Assembly (NCBI GenBank): GCA_900771035.1
Contig: CAAGML010000018.1
Coordinates: 1 to 9,889 of the forward strand
Source of the DNA: Bacteroidales bacterium
GTDB taxonomy: Bacteria; Bacteroidota; Bacteroidia; Bacteroidales; Paludibacteraceae
DNA length: 9,889 bases
Reading direction: 5' to 3'
The number at the start of each line of letters is the position of its first letter. The stretch's first letter is position 1. Both the position numbers and the translations under genes were made by a program. The notes beneath the pieces were generated by a model, which was given only the letters and a program-made list of their open reading frames with translations, was not told the DNA's origin and did not search any database. Positions 1 through 7,842 of this stretch are shown one piece after another.

Positions 1-20
1 ACACGACGCTCTTCCGATCT
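1..20 (+). other. Illumina TruSeq adapter remnant (assembly artefact)
   Basis: All 20 bases are identical to the 3' end of the Illumina TruSeq universal/read-1 sequencing adapter, ending in the diagnostic CTCTTCCGATCT. The match is from memory of the adapter sequence, not a search. The kdtA reading frame becomes recognisable directly after it, so this is untrimmed adapter joined to genomic DNA and not biology. It should be trimmed before gene calling or deposition. The T at base 20 may coincide with a genuine base, because it would complete a TGG tryptophan codon that is common at this point in Kdo transferases. Confidence 0.95.
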
Positions 21-538
21 GGCAACCTGACGAGGCATTGCTGCTCCCCTACATCAACGAGCATTGCAAAAATGGGGTAAGGATGATAATAGCCCCCCAC
101 CACGTAGAACCCGAAAGAATCAAAGAACTCACCTCAATGCTCAAATGCAGGTATATACTATATTCCGAGGTGAAAGACGATACTCTTATGGACGCTGACG
201 TATTGGTGATTAACACGATAGGCATTCTGTCGTCTATTTACCAATATGGTCAGGTGGCATACATTGGCGGAGGTTTCGGCGTGGGCATTCACAACACGCT
301 TGAGGCTGCTGTCTGGGGAATGCCGGTGGTGTTCGGCCCTAACTACAAGAAATTCAAAGAGGCCTGCGAACTGATTGAGTGCGGAGGTGCGGTGAGCATA
401 ACGGACATTGAATCGTGCGGCAACGCCTTGGACAGTTACATAAAAGACAACGGCAAGGCCGCCAATGCAGCAAAAGAATATGTGTCAACACATATCGGCG
501 CAACGGATATTATATATAAGGAAACAATACAGATATAA
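21..538 (+). CDS. waaA: 3-deoxy-D-manno-octulosonic acid (Kdo) transferase, C-terminal part (5'-truncated)
   Basis: WaaA/KdtA moves Kdo from CMP-Kdo onto the lipid A precursor at the cytoplasmic face of the inner membrane, starting the LPS inner core. About 172 codons remain, roughly the last 40% of a protein usually near 410-425 residues; the 5' part is lost at the contig end. The frame reads QPDEALLLPYIN directly after the adapter, the usual GS(T/S)W-x-(E/P)-DE region of the family. Then come APHHVEPERI, the NTIG..S.IY..G..AYIGGGF segment and a GIHNTLEAA..G.PVVFGPNY motif, all hallmarks of the GT-B C-terminal half (GT30). A TTG at 38 is an internal leucine codon and not the start. The stop TAA at 536-538 lies 3 bases before hisS, so the two are probably co-transcribed. 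The family identification is firm. Confidence 0.93.
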
Positions 539-541
539 AAT

Positions 542-1900
542 ATGACAAAACCAGGGATACCAAAAGGCACACGTGATTTCTCGCCTGCCGAGATGGCGAA
601 ACGTAACTATATTTTCGGTGTAATACGCTCGGTGTTCGAGAATTACGGATTTCGCCAGATTGAGACACCTTCAATGGAGAACCTTTCTACCCTGATGGGA
701 AAATACGGTGAGGAGGGCGATAAACTGCTCTTCAAGATACTCAACTCAGGCGACTGGGCTCACGACCTTCAGGACGAAGAACTGCTCGGCAGAAACAGCA
801 TCCGCCTCACTAACCGCATATCCGAGAAGGGTTTAAGGTACGACCTCACCGTGCCTTTCGCACGTTACGTCGTGCAGCACCGTGATGAGGTGACTTTCCC
901 TTTCAAGAGATACCAGATACAGCCTGTTTGGCGTGCCGACCGTCCGCAGAAGGGTCGTTACCGTGAGTTCTTCCAGTGCGATGCCGACGTTGTGGGCTCT
1001 GACTCGCTGCTGTACGAGGCTGAGATGATAGAGATGATTGACCAGGCCTTCCGCAAATTCGGCTTCCCCGTAACCATCAAGGTCAACAACCGGAAGATAC
1101 TTGCAGGTATCGCTGAATTGATAGACGCAGCTGAGAAAATCGTCGAAATCACCGTGGCTATCGACAAACTTGACAAGATAGGAATGGAGGGTGTCACCAA
1201 GGAACTTGCCGAACGTGGATTGTCAGATGGACAGATTGAGAAACTCAAACCCGTAATACTTCTTCAGGGTAATAATCAGGAGAAAATAGCATCTCTGCGT
1301 GAGACCCTGAAAGGCATAACCATAGCCGAGAAAGGTCTGGACGAGATGGAGTTCGTGATGAAATGCGTGGGAGAATCGGACATTGAGAACAAAGTCGAGA
1401 TAGATTTGACCCTCGCTCGGGGACTGAATTATTATACCGGGACAATCCTCGAGGTTAAGGCTGACAACGTTGAGATGGGTTCAATCTCAGGCGGCGGACG
1501 TTACGACAACCTGACAGGCATTTTCGGCATGGAGGGTGTGTCGGGCGTTGGCTTCTCGTTTGGGGCAGACAGGATTTACGATGTGCTGACAATGCTGAAC
1601 CTATTCCCAGAGGAGGCTCAGAGAGGCACGAAACTCATATTCCTCGCTTTTGACCAGAAAGGTATCGAGTACAGTTTGCCAATGGTTCGCAAGGCACGCC
1701 GTGCGGGAATCGCCACGGAGATTTACCCCGAACCTGCCAAGATGAAGAAACAGATGACCTACGCCAACAACAACAATATACCTTTCGTGGCAATCGTCGG
1801 CGACAACGAAATGGCGGAAGGAAAAGTCATGCTGAAGAATATGCTGAGTGGCGGACAGACACTCATGACAATTGAAGATATAATCAAACTAATCAACTAA
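542..1900 (+). CDS. hisS: Histidyl-tRNA synthetase
   Basis: A cytoplasmic class II aminoacyl-tRNA synthetase charging tRNA-His with histidine. The 452-residue product is complete and matches the length usual in Bacteroidota. Visible signatures: KGTRDFSP at residues 8-15; motif 2 with [19 protein letters not shown] from residue 131; the histidine-binding loop [10 protein letters not shown] at 291-300; SGGGRYDNL at 316-324; motif 3 [11 protein letters not shown] at 335-345; and a C-terminal anticodon-binding domain from about 360. The stretch [11 protein letters not shown] at 62-72 and the following ~25 residues form the insert I associate with Bacteroidota HisRS. The ATG at 542 gives the expected N-terminus, with no strong Shine-Dalgarno site. 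It starts 3 bases after the kdtA stop and ends 4 bases before the DUF4954 gene. No key residue appears to be missing. Confidence 0.98.
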   Translation: MTKPGIPKGTRDFSPAEMAKRNYIFGVIRSVFENYGFRQIETPSMENLSTLMGKYGEEGDKLLFKILNSGDWAHDLQDEELLGRNSIRLTNRISEKGLRYDLTVPFARYVVQHRDEVTFPFKRYQIQPVWRADRPQKGRYREFFQCDADVVGSDSLLYEAEMIEMIDQAFRKFGFPVTIKVNNRKILAGIAELIDAAEKIVEITVAIDKLDKIGMEGVTKELAERGLSDGQIEKLKPVILLQGNNQEKIASLRETLKGITIAEKGLDEMEFVMKCVGESDIENKVEIDLTLARGLNYYTGTILEVKADNVEMGSISGGGRYDNLTGIFGMEGVSGVGFSFGADRIYDVLTMLNLFPEEAQRGTKLIFLAFDQKGIEYSLPMVRKARRAGIATEIYPEPAKMKKQMTYANNNNIPFVAIVGDNEMAEGKVMLKNMLSGGQTLMTIEDIIKLIN

Positions 1901-1904
1901 TACT

Positions 1905-3914
1905 ATGGAAAAGACTTATCAAAAACTGACTGCCGGACAAATTGAACAGCTGAAGAACAACGGCTGTACGGCAACTGACTGGAATCTCATTGAGGTAACG
2001 CCACGGTTCTTGCCAGACTACGTGAGAAACGTTGAGTTTTACGGCAAGGTGCGCATGGGTTGTTTCGAGACAGTCACTGATCAGTTGGGCGGTATGAAAA
2101 TGCACACCGGCATTTACAACGCACGCCTGAACAACGTTGAAATCGGCGATAATTGTCTCATTGACCGCATTCATAATTATGTCTCCAACTATAAGATTGG
2201 CGACAATGTAATTATAGAGAACACCAACCTGATTGTCACTGACGGCTCATCAACATTCGGTAATGGAGTGAGAGTTCCTGTGATGAACGAGGGTGGCGGC
2301 CGTGAGGTGGCAATATACGACAACCTGTCGTCACATCTGGCGTATATTCTGACACTGTACCGTCATGACACGGAACTTATCACGAACATAGAGAAGATGA
2401 TTGACGATTACGCCGAGAGCCGCCGCAGCACAGTCGGTACTATCGAGAGCAATGTCAGGATTTTCAACTGCGGAACCATCAAGAACACTTATATAGGTGA
2501 AGGAACATCTTTGGGTGGTGTGTCGAAACTGTCAAACGGCTCTATCAACTCAAACGCTGCTGCGCCCGTACACTTGGGGTCAGGCGTGAAATGCAACGAT
2601 TTCATCATATCGTCAGGCTCTGAGATAACAGACTCGACACTCATCAGCCGTTGCTTCATCGGTCAGGGATGTGTCATGGGCAAGCACTATTCGGCGTTGG
2701 ATTCGGTCTTTTTTGCGAATTGCCAAGGTTTTCACGGTGAGGCTACAGCTATTTTCGCAGGACCATACACTGTCTCGCACCACAAATCCAGTTTGCTTAT
2801 CGCCGGTATGTTCTCGTTCCTCAACGCAGGTTCGGCATCAAACCAGAGCAACCACATGTACAAACTCGGTCCTATCCACCAAGGCGTAGTTGAACGTGGC
2901 TCAAAAACTACTTCCAACTCGTACTTGCTTTGGCCGGCACGTGTTGGAACATTCACATTGGTTATGGGACGACACACGAAACATTCTGATACTTCCGACC
3001 TGCCATTCTCATATCTGATAGAGAACGCAACGGAGAGCTACCTGATACCTGCCGTGAACCTGAGAAGCGTCGGAACAGTGCGCGACGCACAGAAATGGCC
3101 TAAACGTGACAATCGCAAAGACCCGAAAAAGCTCGATTCCATCAACTTCAACCTGCTCAGTCCATATACGGTGCAGAAGATGTACGACGGCATCAAAGTA
3201 TTGAAAGAACTGACACGTTTGGCAGGCGAGAACAATGAGATATATACTTACCAGAACTGTAAGATTCGCAACTCAAGCCTCAAAAAGGGAATATACCTGT
3301 ACAATATTGCCATTACTAAATTCCTGGGCAACTCTCTCATCTCACGTATCAGCAAAAGCGACGATTACAAAACGCCGCTCAGACTGGAAACTAATGAAGA
3401 GCTTAGGAAGAGACTTAAGCCAAGCACCGAAATCGGACTTGGACAGTGGATTGACGTGGGCGGAATGATTTGTCCGAAAGAGGCTTTGAATAGTGTGTTG
3501 ACAGACATCAGGAACGGCAAACTGACGATTGCTCAGGCGGAAGAGAGGATTGCTGATATCCACAGCCACTATTATGAGTACGAATGGACCTGGGCTTACG
3601 ACAAGATTTGCCAATTTACAGGTAAAAACGCCGACACTCTTACAATACAGGATCTCATAGACATCATCAAGAAGTGGAAGAATGCTGTTGTTACCCTCGA
3701 CAATATGCTTTATGAGGATGCCAAAAAGGAGTTTGACCTTAATTCAAAGATTGGTTTCGGTGTTGACGGCTCGGAAAATGACAGAATGGACGATTTCACC
3801 GCTGTCCGCGGAGAATTTGAGCAAAATTCTTTTGTCAAGAACTGCAAGGAGCATACCGTAAACAAAGAGGCATTGGGTGACAGGACAATAGAAATGTTAG
3901 GGAGATTAGCGTAA
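1905..3914 (+). CDS. DUF4954 family protein, left-handed beta-helix (LbetaH) acyltransferase-like
   Basis: The 669-residue product matches my memory of DUF4954, a large uncharacterised family common in Bacteroidota whose members carry hexapeptide-repeat left-handed beta-helices like those of sugar-nucleotide acyltransferases. Hexapeptide-type turns are visible as NVEIGDNCLI (77-86), YKIGDNVII (96-104), NTYIGEGTSLGG (194-205), VHLGSGVKCNDFIISSGSEI (222-241) and RCFIGQGCVMG (249-259). Conserved-looking NEGGGREV (128-135) and a His-rich TVSHHKSS (289-296) could line an active site, but this is inference. The C-terminal third (about 410-669) is mostly helical. No signal peptide or membrane segment is seen, so it is probably cytoplasmic. 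It sits 4 bases after hisS and 3 before recF. Family call is good; substrate and reaction are unknown. Confidence 0.88.
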   Translation: MEKTYQKLTAGQIEQLKNNGCTATDWNLIEVTPRFLPDYVRNVEFYGKVRMGCFETVTDQLGGMKMHTGIYNARLNNVEIGDNCLIDRIHNYVSNYKIGDNVIIENTNLIVTDGSSTFGNGVRVPVMNEGGGREVAIYDNLSSHLAYILTLYRHDTELITNIEKMIDDYAESRRSTVGTIESNVRIFNCGTIKNTYIGEGTSLGGVSKLSNGSINSNAAAPVHLGSGVKCNDFIISSGSEITDSTLISRCFIGQGCVMGKHYSALDSVFFANCQGFHGEATAIFAGPYTVSHHKSSLLIAGMFSFLNAGSASNQSNHMYKLGPIHQGVVERGSKTTSNSYLLWPARVGTFTLVMGRHTKHSDTSDLPFSYLIENATESYLIPAVNLRSVGTVRDAQKWPKRDNRKDPKKLDSINFNLLSPYTVQKMYDGIKVLKELTRLAGENNEIYTYQNCKIRNSSLKKGIYLYNIAITKFLGNSLISRISKSDDYKTPLRLETNEELRKRLKPSTEIGLGQWIDVGGMICPKEALNSVLTDIRNGKLTIAQAEERIADIHSHYYEYEWTWAYDKICQFTGKNADTLTIQDLIDIIKKWKNAVVTLDNMLYEDAKKEFDLNSKIGFGVDGSENDRMDDFTAVRGEFEQNSFVKNCKEHTVNKEALGDRTIEMLGRLA

Positions 3915-3917
3915 ACC

Positions 3918-5039
3918 ATGAACCTCACCCGGCTGAATTGTCTCAACTACAGGAACATTGCGGAGTGCGACATTGAGTTGTCGCCCAAATTCAACTGTTT
4001 CCTTGGAGACAACGGCATGGGAAAGACCAACTTGTTGGATGCCATATACTTCCTGTCATTGACCAAGAGCCACCTTAACTCAATCGACGCACAGTTGGTG
4101 AGGCACGGTGAGCCATTCCTGATGTTGCAGGGCAATTATGACAATGACGGTAAGGAGGAGACGATACAGGCGACTATCAAGCCACACGTGCGCAAGATGG
4201 TCAAAAGGAACGGTAAACCGTACAACCGTATGTCTGACCATATTGGACTGATTCCGATTGTGCTGATTTCGCCCATTGACCAACAGATGATTGCTGAGGG
4301 CAGTGAAGAGCGTAGGCGTTTCATGGATATGGTCATTTCGCAATGCGACACACGGTATCTGAACTCTCTGACAAGATACAACAGTGTGCTGAAAAGCCGT
4401 AACGACCTGCTGAAGAAGATTGGTGAGGGAGTCATGACGGAGGATGCGGAACCGCTGCTTGATGTTTTCGACTGCCAGTTGGCTGACGAGGCAAGGTACA
4501 TATATGAGAAAAGGTACGGTTTCATCGATGAATTCGTGCCTTTTTTCAATAGAGTGTATCAAGAGATATGCTCGGCGAAGGAGTGCGTGGAATTGAAATA
4601 CATTTCTCACGGCGAGAGGGGAGACCTCGTTGCTCTTTTGCGTGAGTGTCGTAGTCGCGACATTACTATAGGATATACTACACGGGGTATGCATAAGGAC
4701 GAACTGTTGATGACCATAGATGGTTACCCCATAAAGACTACAGGTTCGCAAGGTCAGAACAAGTCGTTCGTTACGGCTATGAAACTGGCTCAATATTTAT
4801 ACCTGAGCAAACGCAGAGGGGTGAAACCTATTTTGTTGTTGGATGATGTGTTCGACAGGTTGGACAGCAACCGTGTGGCAAATATAATCAGAATAGTTTC
4901 GTCCGATGAATTCGGGCAAATTTTCATCACAGACACATCGCGGAATCATATAGACAACCTGTTGGCACAGACGGTCAATGCGCCTTTTAAAACATTCTCG
5001 GTGAATGATGGAAAGATAAATTCAGTGATGATGAAATAA
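3918..5039 (+). CDS. recF: DNA replication/repair protein RecF
   Basis: RecF is an SMC-like ABC ATPase that, with RecO and RecR, loads RecA at single-strand gaps and stalled forks. The product is complete at 373 residues, normal for the family. It starts MNLTRLNCLNYRNI, the usual RecF N-terminus. Walker A is GDNGMGKT at 30-37, the ABC signature is GSQGQNKS at 276-283, Walker B is ILLLDD at 305-310 with the D-loop LDSN following, and GMHKDEL at 257-263 corresponds to the family's G-x-H-(R/K)-D-(D/E)-L element. The ATG lies 3 bases after the DUF4954 stop, suggesting translational coupling, and this is the last gene of the four-gene run. A weak GGAG lies about 14-17 bases upstream of the ATG. 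The DUF721/DciA-like gene I recall beside recF in other Bacteroidales is not present downstream. Confidence 0.97.
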   Translation: MNLTRLNCLNYRNIAECDIELSPKFNCFLGDNGMGKTNLLDAIYFLSLTKSHLNSIDAQLVRHGEPFLMLQGNYDNDGKEETIQATIKPHVRKMVKRNGKPYNRMSDHIGLIPIVLISPIDQQMIAEGSEERRRFMDMVISQCDTRYLNSLTRYNSVLKSRNDLLKKIGEGVMTEDAEPLLDVFDCQLADEARYIYEKRYGFIDEFVPFFNRVYQEICSAKECVELKYISHGERGDLVALLRECRSRDITIGYTTRGMHKDELLMTIDGYPIKTTGSQGQNKSFVTAMKLAQYLYLSKRRGVKPILLLDDVFDRLDSNRVANIIRIVSSDEFGQIFITDTSRNHIDNLLAQTVNAPFKTFSVNDGKINSVMMK

Positions 5040-5064
5040 TAACTTGGAACGATTCTGACTTCTT

Positions 5065-5100
5065 CACATTTAGACTTTTTTCGCCGTTGCGCTTAATGTG
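5065..5100. repeat. Imperfect inverted repeat, 9-base arms
   Basis: CACATTTAG at 5065-5073 pairs with CTTAATGTG at 5092-5100 with one mismatch (8 of 9 pairs), around an 18-base loop that contains a run of six T. It lies 25 bases after the recF stop. No T tract follows the right arm on either strand, so it is not a canonical intrinsic terminator; it could be an mRNA 3' stabilising hairpin. Confidence 0.35.
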
Positions 5101-5159
5101 TACAAATGGAAAACGGTGGCAGATGATGCGAGATGAATGATTGGAAAGGATAAAACTGT

Positions 5160-5211
5160 GGGTGGGTTTTTATGTGTATTACCCTTTCAGACCCGTAAAA
5201 ACATATTTTTT
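5160..5211 (+). terminator. Possible terminator for the kdtA-hisS-DUF4954-recF run
   Basis: Two tandem GGGT units at 5160-5167 can pair with ACCC at 5181-5184 (inner) and ACCC at 5191-5194 (outer), with a 6-base bulge between the ACCC units. A run of six T follows at 5206-5211, about 11 bases after the stem. The bulge and the gap before the T run make it weak; it is the best candidate I found for the plus strand. Confidence 0.25.
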
Positions 5212-5220
5212 GTGACGCAT

Positions 5221-5234
5221 TCCCGAAGTCGGGA
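5221..5234. repeat. Compact perfect hairpin TCCCGA-AG-TCGGGA just past the minus-strand stop
   Basis: A 6-base perfect palindromic stem, TCCCGA/TCGGGA, surrounds a 2-base loop (in practice a 4- or 5-base stem with a short loop). Outer bases GCATT (5217-5221) and AATGC (5239-5243) can extend the stem across a bulge. It begins about 10 bases beyond the stop codon of the 5245-6708 gene and so may mark its transcript end. No T run follows directly on either strand, so terminator function is uncertain. Confidence 0.4.
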
Positions 5235-5244
5235 GTAAAATGCT

Positions 5245-6708
5245 TCAGGTGGTTTTTGTCAGGTATTTCTTGCCTTCAATCTCGATTTTTCTGATTAGCG
5301 GTGAATTATTCATTATCTTGTAAAAATTATTGTATGCTATCTCATATCGTTCGAAAATGGGCAGGCATTGGTGCATAATCTCTTTCTGCGGTGCTGTGTG
5401 GTTTGGGGCGGTTTCAAGTATCTGAAGTGTCTTTTCCATGACTTCGTTTCGCCATTGCACATTGCGCTTGCGACTTGAGATATTTAATTTTAATTTTATG
5501 CGCCACAGGCTGTCTTCTTCTTCTGGAATATGCGAGACGAGGCAGAATTGATTTCCGTCTGCGTTGAGTGTCCTGCAATGTTTCATGATATAGCACCGTA
5601 CAGACGCGTCGTTGATGTTTATACCGTGCGAATGTAGGTGATTTTTCACATCATCAAACGTAAAACGGATATGTTCATTGCAATAATCTCTGACTATTTC
5701 GCTTGGTGTCAGCTCCCGCATTCCGTTTTCCCTGAAAATCCATTTGCTTTTGCCGATTGGTACGCACCAAGGATAGGCTTTGCTTTGGGATGATAGTGCG
5801 GAAAAGGTTTCTCCTGTGCGTTCTGAATAAATACGCTTGATTTCTGCCATGCTGATGTCTTTCTTCTCAAAAATTATTCGTGCGATTTTCTGCGTGACAT
5901 TCAGGTGTTCGAAACGCAACTGATATGACTCATTGTCTGTTTTCTCGAACACCTCGTCATGATTGAGAATGAAGCGGATTAGCGACTCGTTAATTTCATT
6001 GCCCTTCAGTTGTTTTTGCAAGACAATCTGTTGCGTGATTTGCTCGAATGTCATAGGGAGCACCTCTTTCTGAAGCATTCGGTATAGTGATAAATAATGG
6101 CAGTTGAACAACCGTTTCTCGATTTTATCGTCCAGCAGGATGACCTTTCGGTTTAACCAAGGAATGACTGTATCGCGGGTTACGACTTTTTTCCGCAACA
6201 AAAATGCTATTGCGTTAAGACGTGGACAGGAAAGCCATTTTTCGCTGTCAATTATATGACCGATATGTTTCTTGGAACATTCACGTACTTGCAGGACAAA
6301 GTCTTTTGACACATTAATCCCTTTTGTGTGCTTTTTCTCATATTGGATTGTCAACAGTTCATCGCGGATTTCGTATATAATCATCCTCGTTCTTTCCCTT
6401 GATACAGAACGGAGGTTTTCCACACCTTCCCTCATTAGTGCATTTATTTCTTCGAGGCTCAGTCCTTTCACATAGAAAGAGTCTAAGATAAAAGCAGATA
6501 AACGTGTTATGAACCACTGTTTCTTATTCTTTCCAATCTGCTGAAACAGTGCGTCAATCTGTTCCATGATTTCCATCTCGTCTCCTTTTGCCATACTTAA
6601 CCGATTGTTTTTGACATTAGTGTTGCTGTCCTCGGTTTCAGTGTTTTGATTTTCACCGAAGTCAAGTGACAATTGTATGTCATCGTCGAATGTTTCCCTT
6701 CTTTTCAT
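5245..6708 (-). CDS. Unrecognised protein, possible multi-winged-helix nucleic-acid-binding protein
   Basis: I do not recognise this 487-residue protein as a named family. The ATG at 6708 (protein starts MKRRETFDDDIQLSLDFGE) is preferred; the frame stays open to a TTG at 6756, but that extension is short and unlikely. Residues 1-45 are acidic and low in structure. Residues 81-118 (GLSLEEINAL, then SVSRERTRMIIYEIRDEL) resemble a sigma-70 region 4.2 or similar helix-turn-helix. From about 215 to the end I see up to four units in which helices are followed by an aromatic strand: NESYQLRF (259-266), GKSKWIFRE (319-327), GNQFCLVSHI (385-394) and GKKYLTKT (479-486). That pattern fits tandem winged-helix or HARE-like domains. 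No signal peptide, membrane segment or catalytic motif is evident. It looks more AT-rich than the recF operon. It follows the glycosyltransferase gene by 69 bases on the same strand and may share its transcript. Confidence 0.85.
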   Translation of the reverse strand: MKRRETFDDDIQLSLDFGENQNTETEDSNTNVKNNRLSMAKGDEMEIMEQIDALFQQIGKNKKQWFITRLSAFILDSFYVKGLSLEEINALMREGVENLRSVSRERTRMIIYEIRDELLTIQYEKKHTKGINVSKDFVLQVRECSKKHIGHIIDSEKWLSCPRLNAIAFLLRKKVVTRDTVIPWLNRKVILLDDKIEKRLFNCHYLSLYRMLQKEVLPMTFEQITQQIVLQKQLKGNEINESLIRFILNHDEVFEKTDNESYQLRFEHLNVTQKIARIIFEKKDISMAEIKRIYSERTGETFSALSSQSKAYPWCVPIGKSKWIFRENGMRELTPSEIVRDYCNEHIRFTFDDVKNHLHSHGININDASVRCYIMKHCRTLNADGNQFCLVSHIPEEEDSLWRIKLKLNISSRKRNVQWRNEVMEKTLQILETAPNHTAPQKEIMHQCLPIFERYEIAYNNFYKIMNNSPLIRKIEIEGKKYLTKTT

Positions 6709-6777
6709 ATATTGGTTTCTGTGTTTCACAACAAAACAGACTGACAATCTGAGCAAAATCGTCCCGACTGATTATTA

Positions 6778-7791
6778 TCATTTAGTTATTTTCTGGTACA
6801 GGGCAAAATATTCCTCGCCGACCTTGCTGAAACTGATTTTCCGGGTGTTTGTGATTTTTTTCACGTTAGCCATTGCATCTGCCAGAGCGTTGATGTCGCC
6901 TGTGGGTATGAGTTTTATTCTTGTTCCGTATTCTCCGGCAATACCTACGGGTGTGCTTATTATTTTCATTCCCATGCTCATTGCCTCCTGCAACACGACT
7001 GCCGCTGTCTCGAAATTCGAGAAAAGTATCAGGCATTGGTGTTTCCGCATCTCGTTTGCCACTTTGTCTGACTGTAGAACACCTGTGAATCTGACATATT
7101 TTTGTAGTCCGTAACTTGATGATAACTTTTTGGTCTCTTCCAAGTCCGGTCCTTCACCAACCATCGTAAGCCTGAAATTCACACCATTTTCACTCAGCAC
7201 CCTTGCCGCCTCAATGATTCCTTTAACGTTTTTCGCGCGGTCGCTGAAGCATGAGACGTGCAGGAATGTCATCTCGTCAGCCTCTGTAGCTTTTCCATCG
7301 TCTTCAAACAGAGGATCCACCACATTATGTATTACTCTGAAATCTTGGTTGTCCAACCCGCATCTCAGCATATCCTTTCTCAGTAAATCCGAAACAGCTG
7401 TCACTACGTCAGCCTTTCTGATTATCTTTTGCGTCATCCATCGGTATATCCTTCCGAGGATAAACCTTCCTGCCTGTCTCTCGTAATCACCGTTTGCCGG
7501 CAAATATCCCGACCAATGCTCGGTGACAATATATGGAATACCCCATATTCTTTTCATCAGCAGCGGCACCAAACCTTGTTTCGTAGTGACGTGCAGATGT
7601 ACCAAATCTGGTTTCCCCCACTCTCTGACCAACTTTTCCGTCTCTTTCGCCATACTCCACACTCCAGTTGTGCAAATCACCCGGCAATCGGCTCCCCTAT
7701 GCTCTGCCTCACGTACGATTTTCTCCACAAAAAGCCCTGACATTGAGTCTATTGCCGATGGATACCAAGGGGTGATGAAGAGGACTTTCAT
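6778..7791 (-). CDS. Glycosyltransferase family 4 (GT4) protein
   Basis: A 337-residue GT-B fold glycosyltransferase, transferring a sugar from a nucleotide-sugar donor to a glycan, lipid or protein acceptor at the cytoplasmic side. The N-terminal domain opens MKVLFITPWYPSAIDSMSG with GLFVEK at 19-24, then DLVHLHVT (62-69) and TEHWSGY (90-96). The donor-binding domain shows DVVTAVSDLLRKDM (128-141), IHNVVD (154-159), FLHVSCFSDRAKNVKGI (176-192), MVGEGPD (210-216) and the retaining GT4 E-x7-E signature (E261 to E269 in SNFETAAVVLQEA). No membrane segment is visible. It is slightly short for GT4, but both Rossmann domains are present. The ATG at 7791 follows a TATCTTTG promoter box. The acceptor and sugar cannot be told; LPS, capsule or glycoprotein assembly are all possible. 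Confidence 0.92.
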   Translation of the reverse strand: MKVLFITPWYPSAIDSMSGLFVEKIVREAEHRGADCRVICTTGVWSMAKETEKLVREWGKPDLVHLHVTTKQGLVPLLMKRIWGIPYIVTEHWSGYLPANGDYERQAGRFILGRIYRWMTQKIIRKADVVTAVSDLLRKDMLRCGLDNQDFRVIHNVVDPLFEDDGKATEADEMTFLHVSCFSDRAKNVKGIIEAARVLSENGVNFRLTMVGEGPDLEETKKLSSSYGLQKYVRFTGVLQSDKVANEMRKHQCLILFSNFETAAVVLQEAMSMGMKIISTPVGIAGEYGTRIKLIPTGDINALADAMANVKKITNTRKISFSKVGEEYFALYQKITK

Positions 7792-7814
7792 AGAGCATAA
7801 AATAAATTCGGCGG

Positions 7815-7822
7815 CAAAGATA
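7815..7822 (-). promoter_or_regulatory. -7 promoter box for the GT4 gene
   Basis: On the minus strand this reads TATCTTTG, a perfect match to TAnnTTTG, the -7 consensus of the Bacteroides primary sigma factor. It lies 23 bases upstream of the ATG at 7791. I find no clear TTTG -33 element at the usual 19-21 base spacing, so the promoter may be weak or depend on an activator. Confidence 0.5.
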
Positions 7823-7842
7823 CAAAATAATTTCCGAATTAC

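Larger units (their letters stand above)
5040..5244. other. Convergent intergenic region between recF and a minus-strand gene
   Basis: This 205-base stretch separates two genes that point at each other. I see no convincing ORF, tRNA or promoter in it. It has several hairpin-prone segments, listed separately, and is the natural place for transcription from both sides to end, but none of them is a textbook GC-rich stem followed directly by a T run. Confidence 0.7.

Noticed and set aside
38..40. TTG as the start of the first gene
   Set aside because: The kdtA frame is open upstream of it to the adapter junction and reads family-typical residues there, so the TTG is an internal leucine codon in a 5'-truncated gene.
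4080..4793. Long antisense ORF of 237 codons
   Set aside because: It lies wholly opposite recF, which has all its ATPase motifs. The antisense translation shows no recognisable domain, so it is a shadow ORF.
6709..6756. TTG start that would lengthen the unknown protein by 16 residues
   Set aside because: The ATG at 6708 gives a plausible N-terminus, whereas the extra 16 residues need a rare start codon and show no recognisable motif.
6677..7114. Plus-strand ORF of 145 codons with hydrophobic residues
   Set aside because: It is the complement of the glycosyltransferase 3' end and the 5' end of the unknown gene. Its hydrophobic look comes from reading A-rich coding sequence backward.
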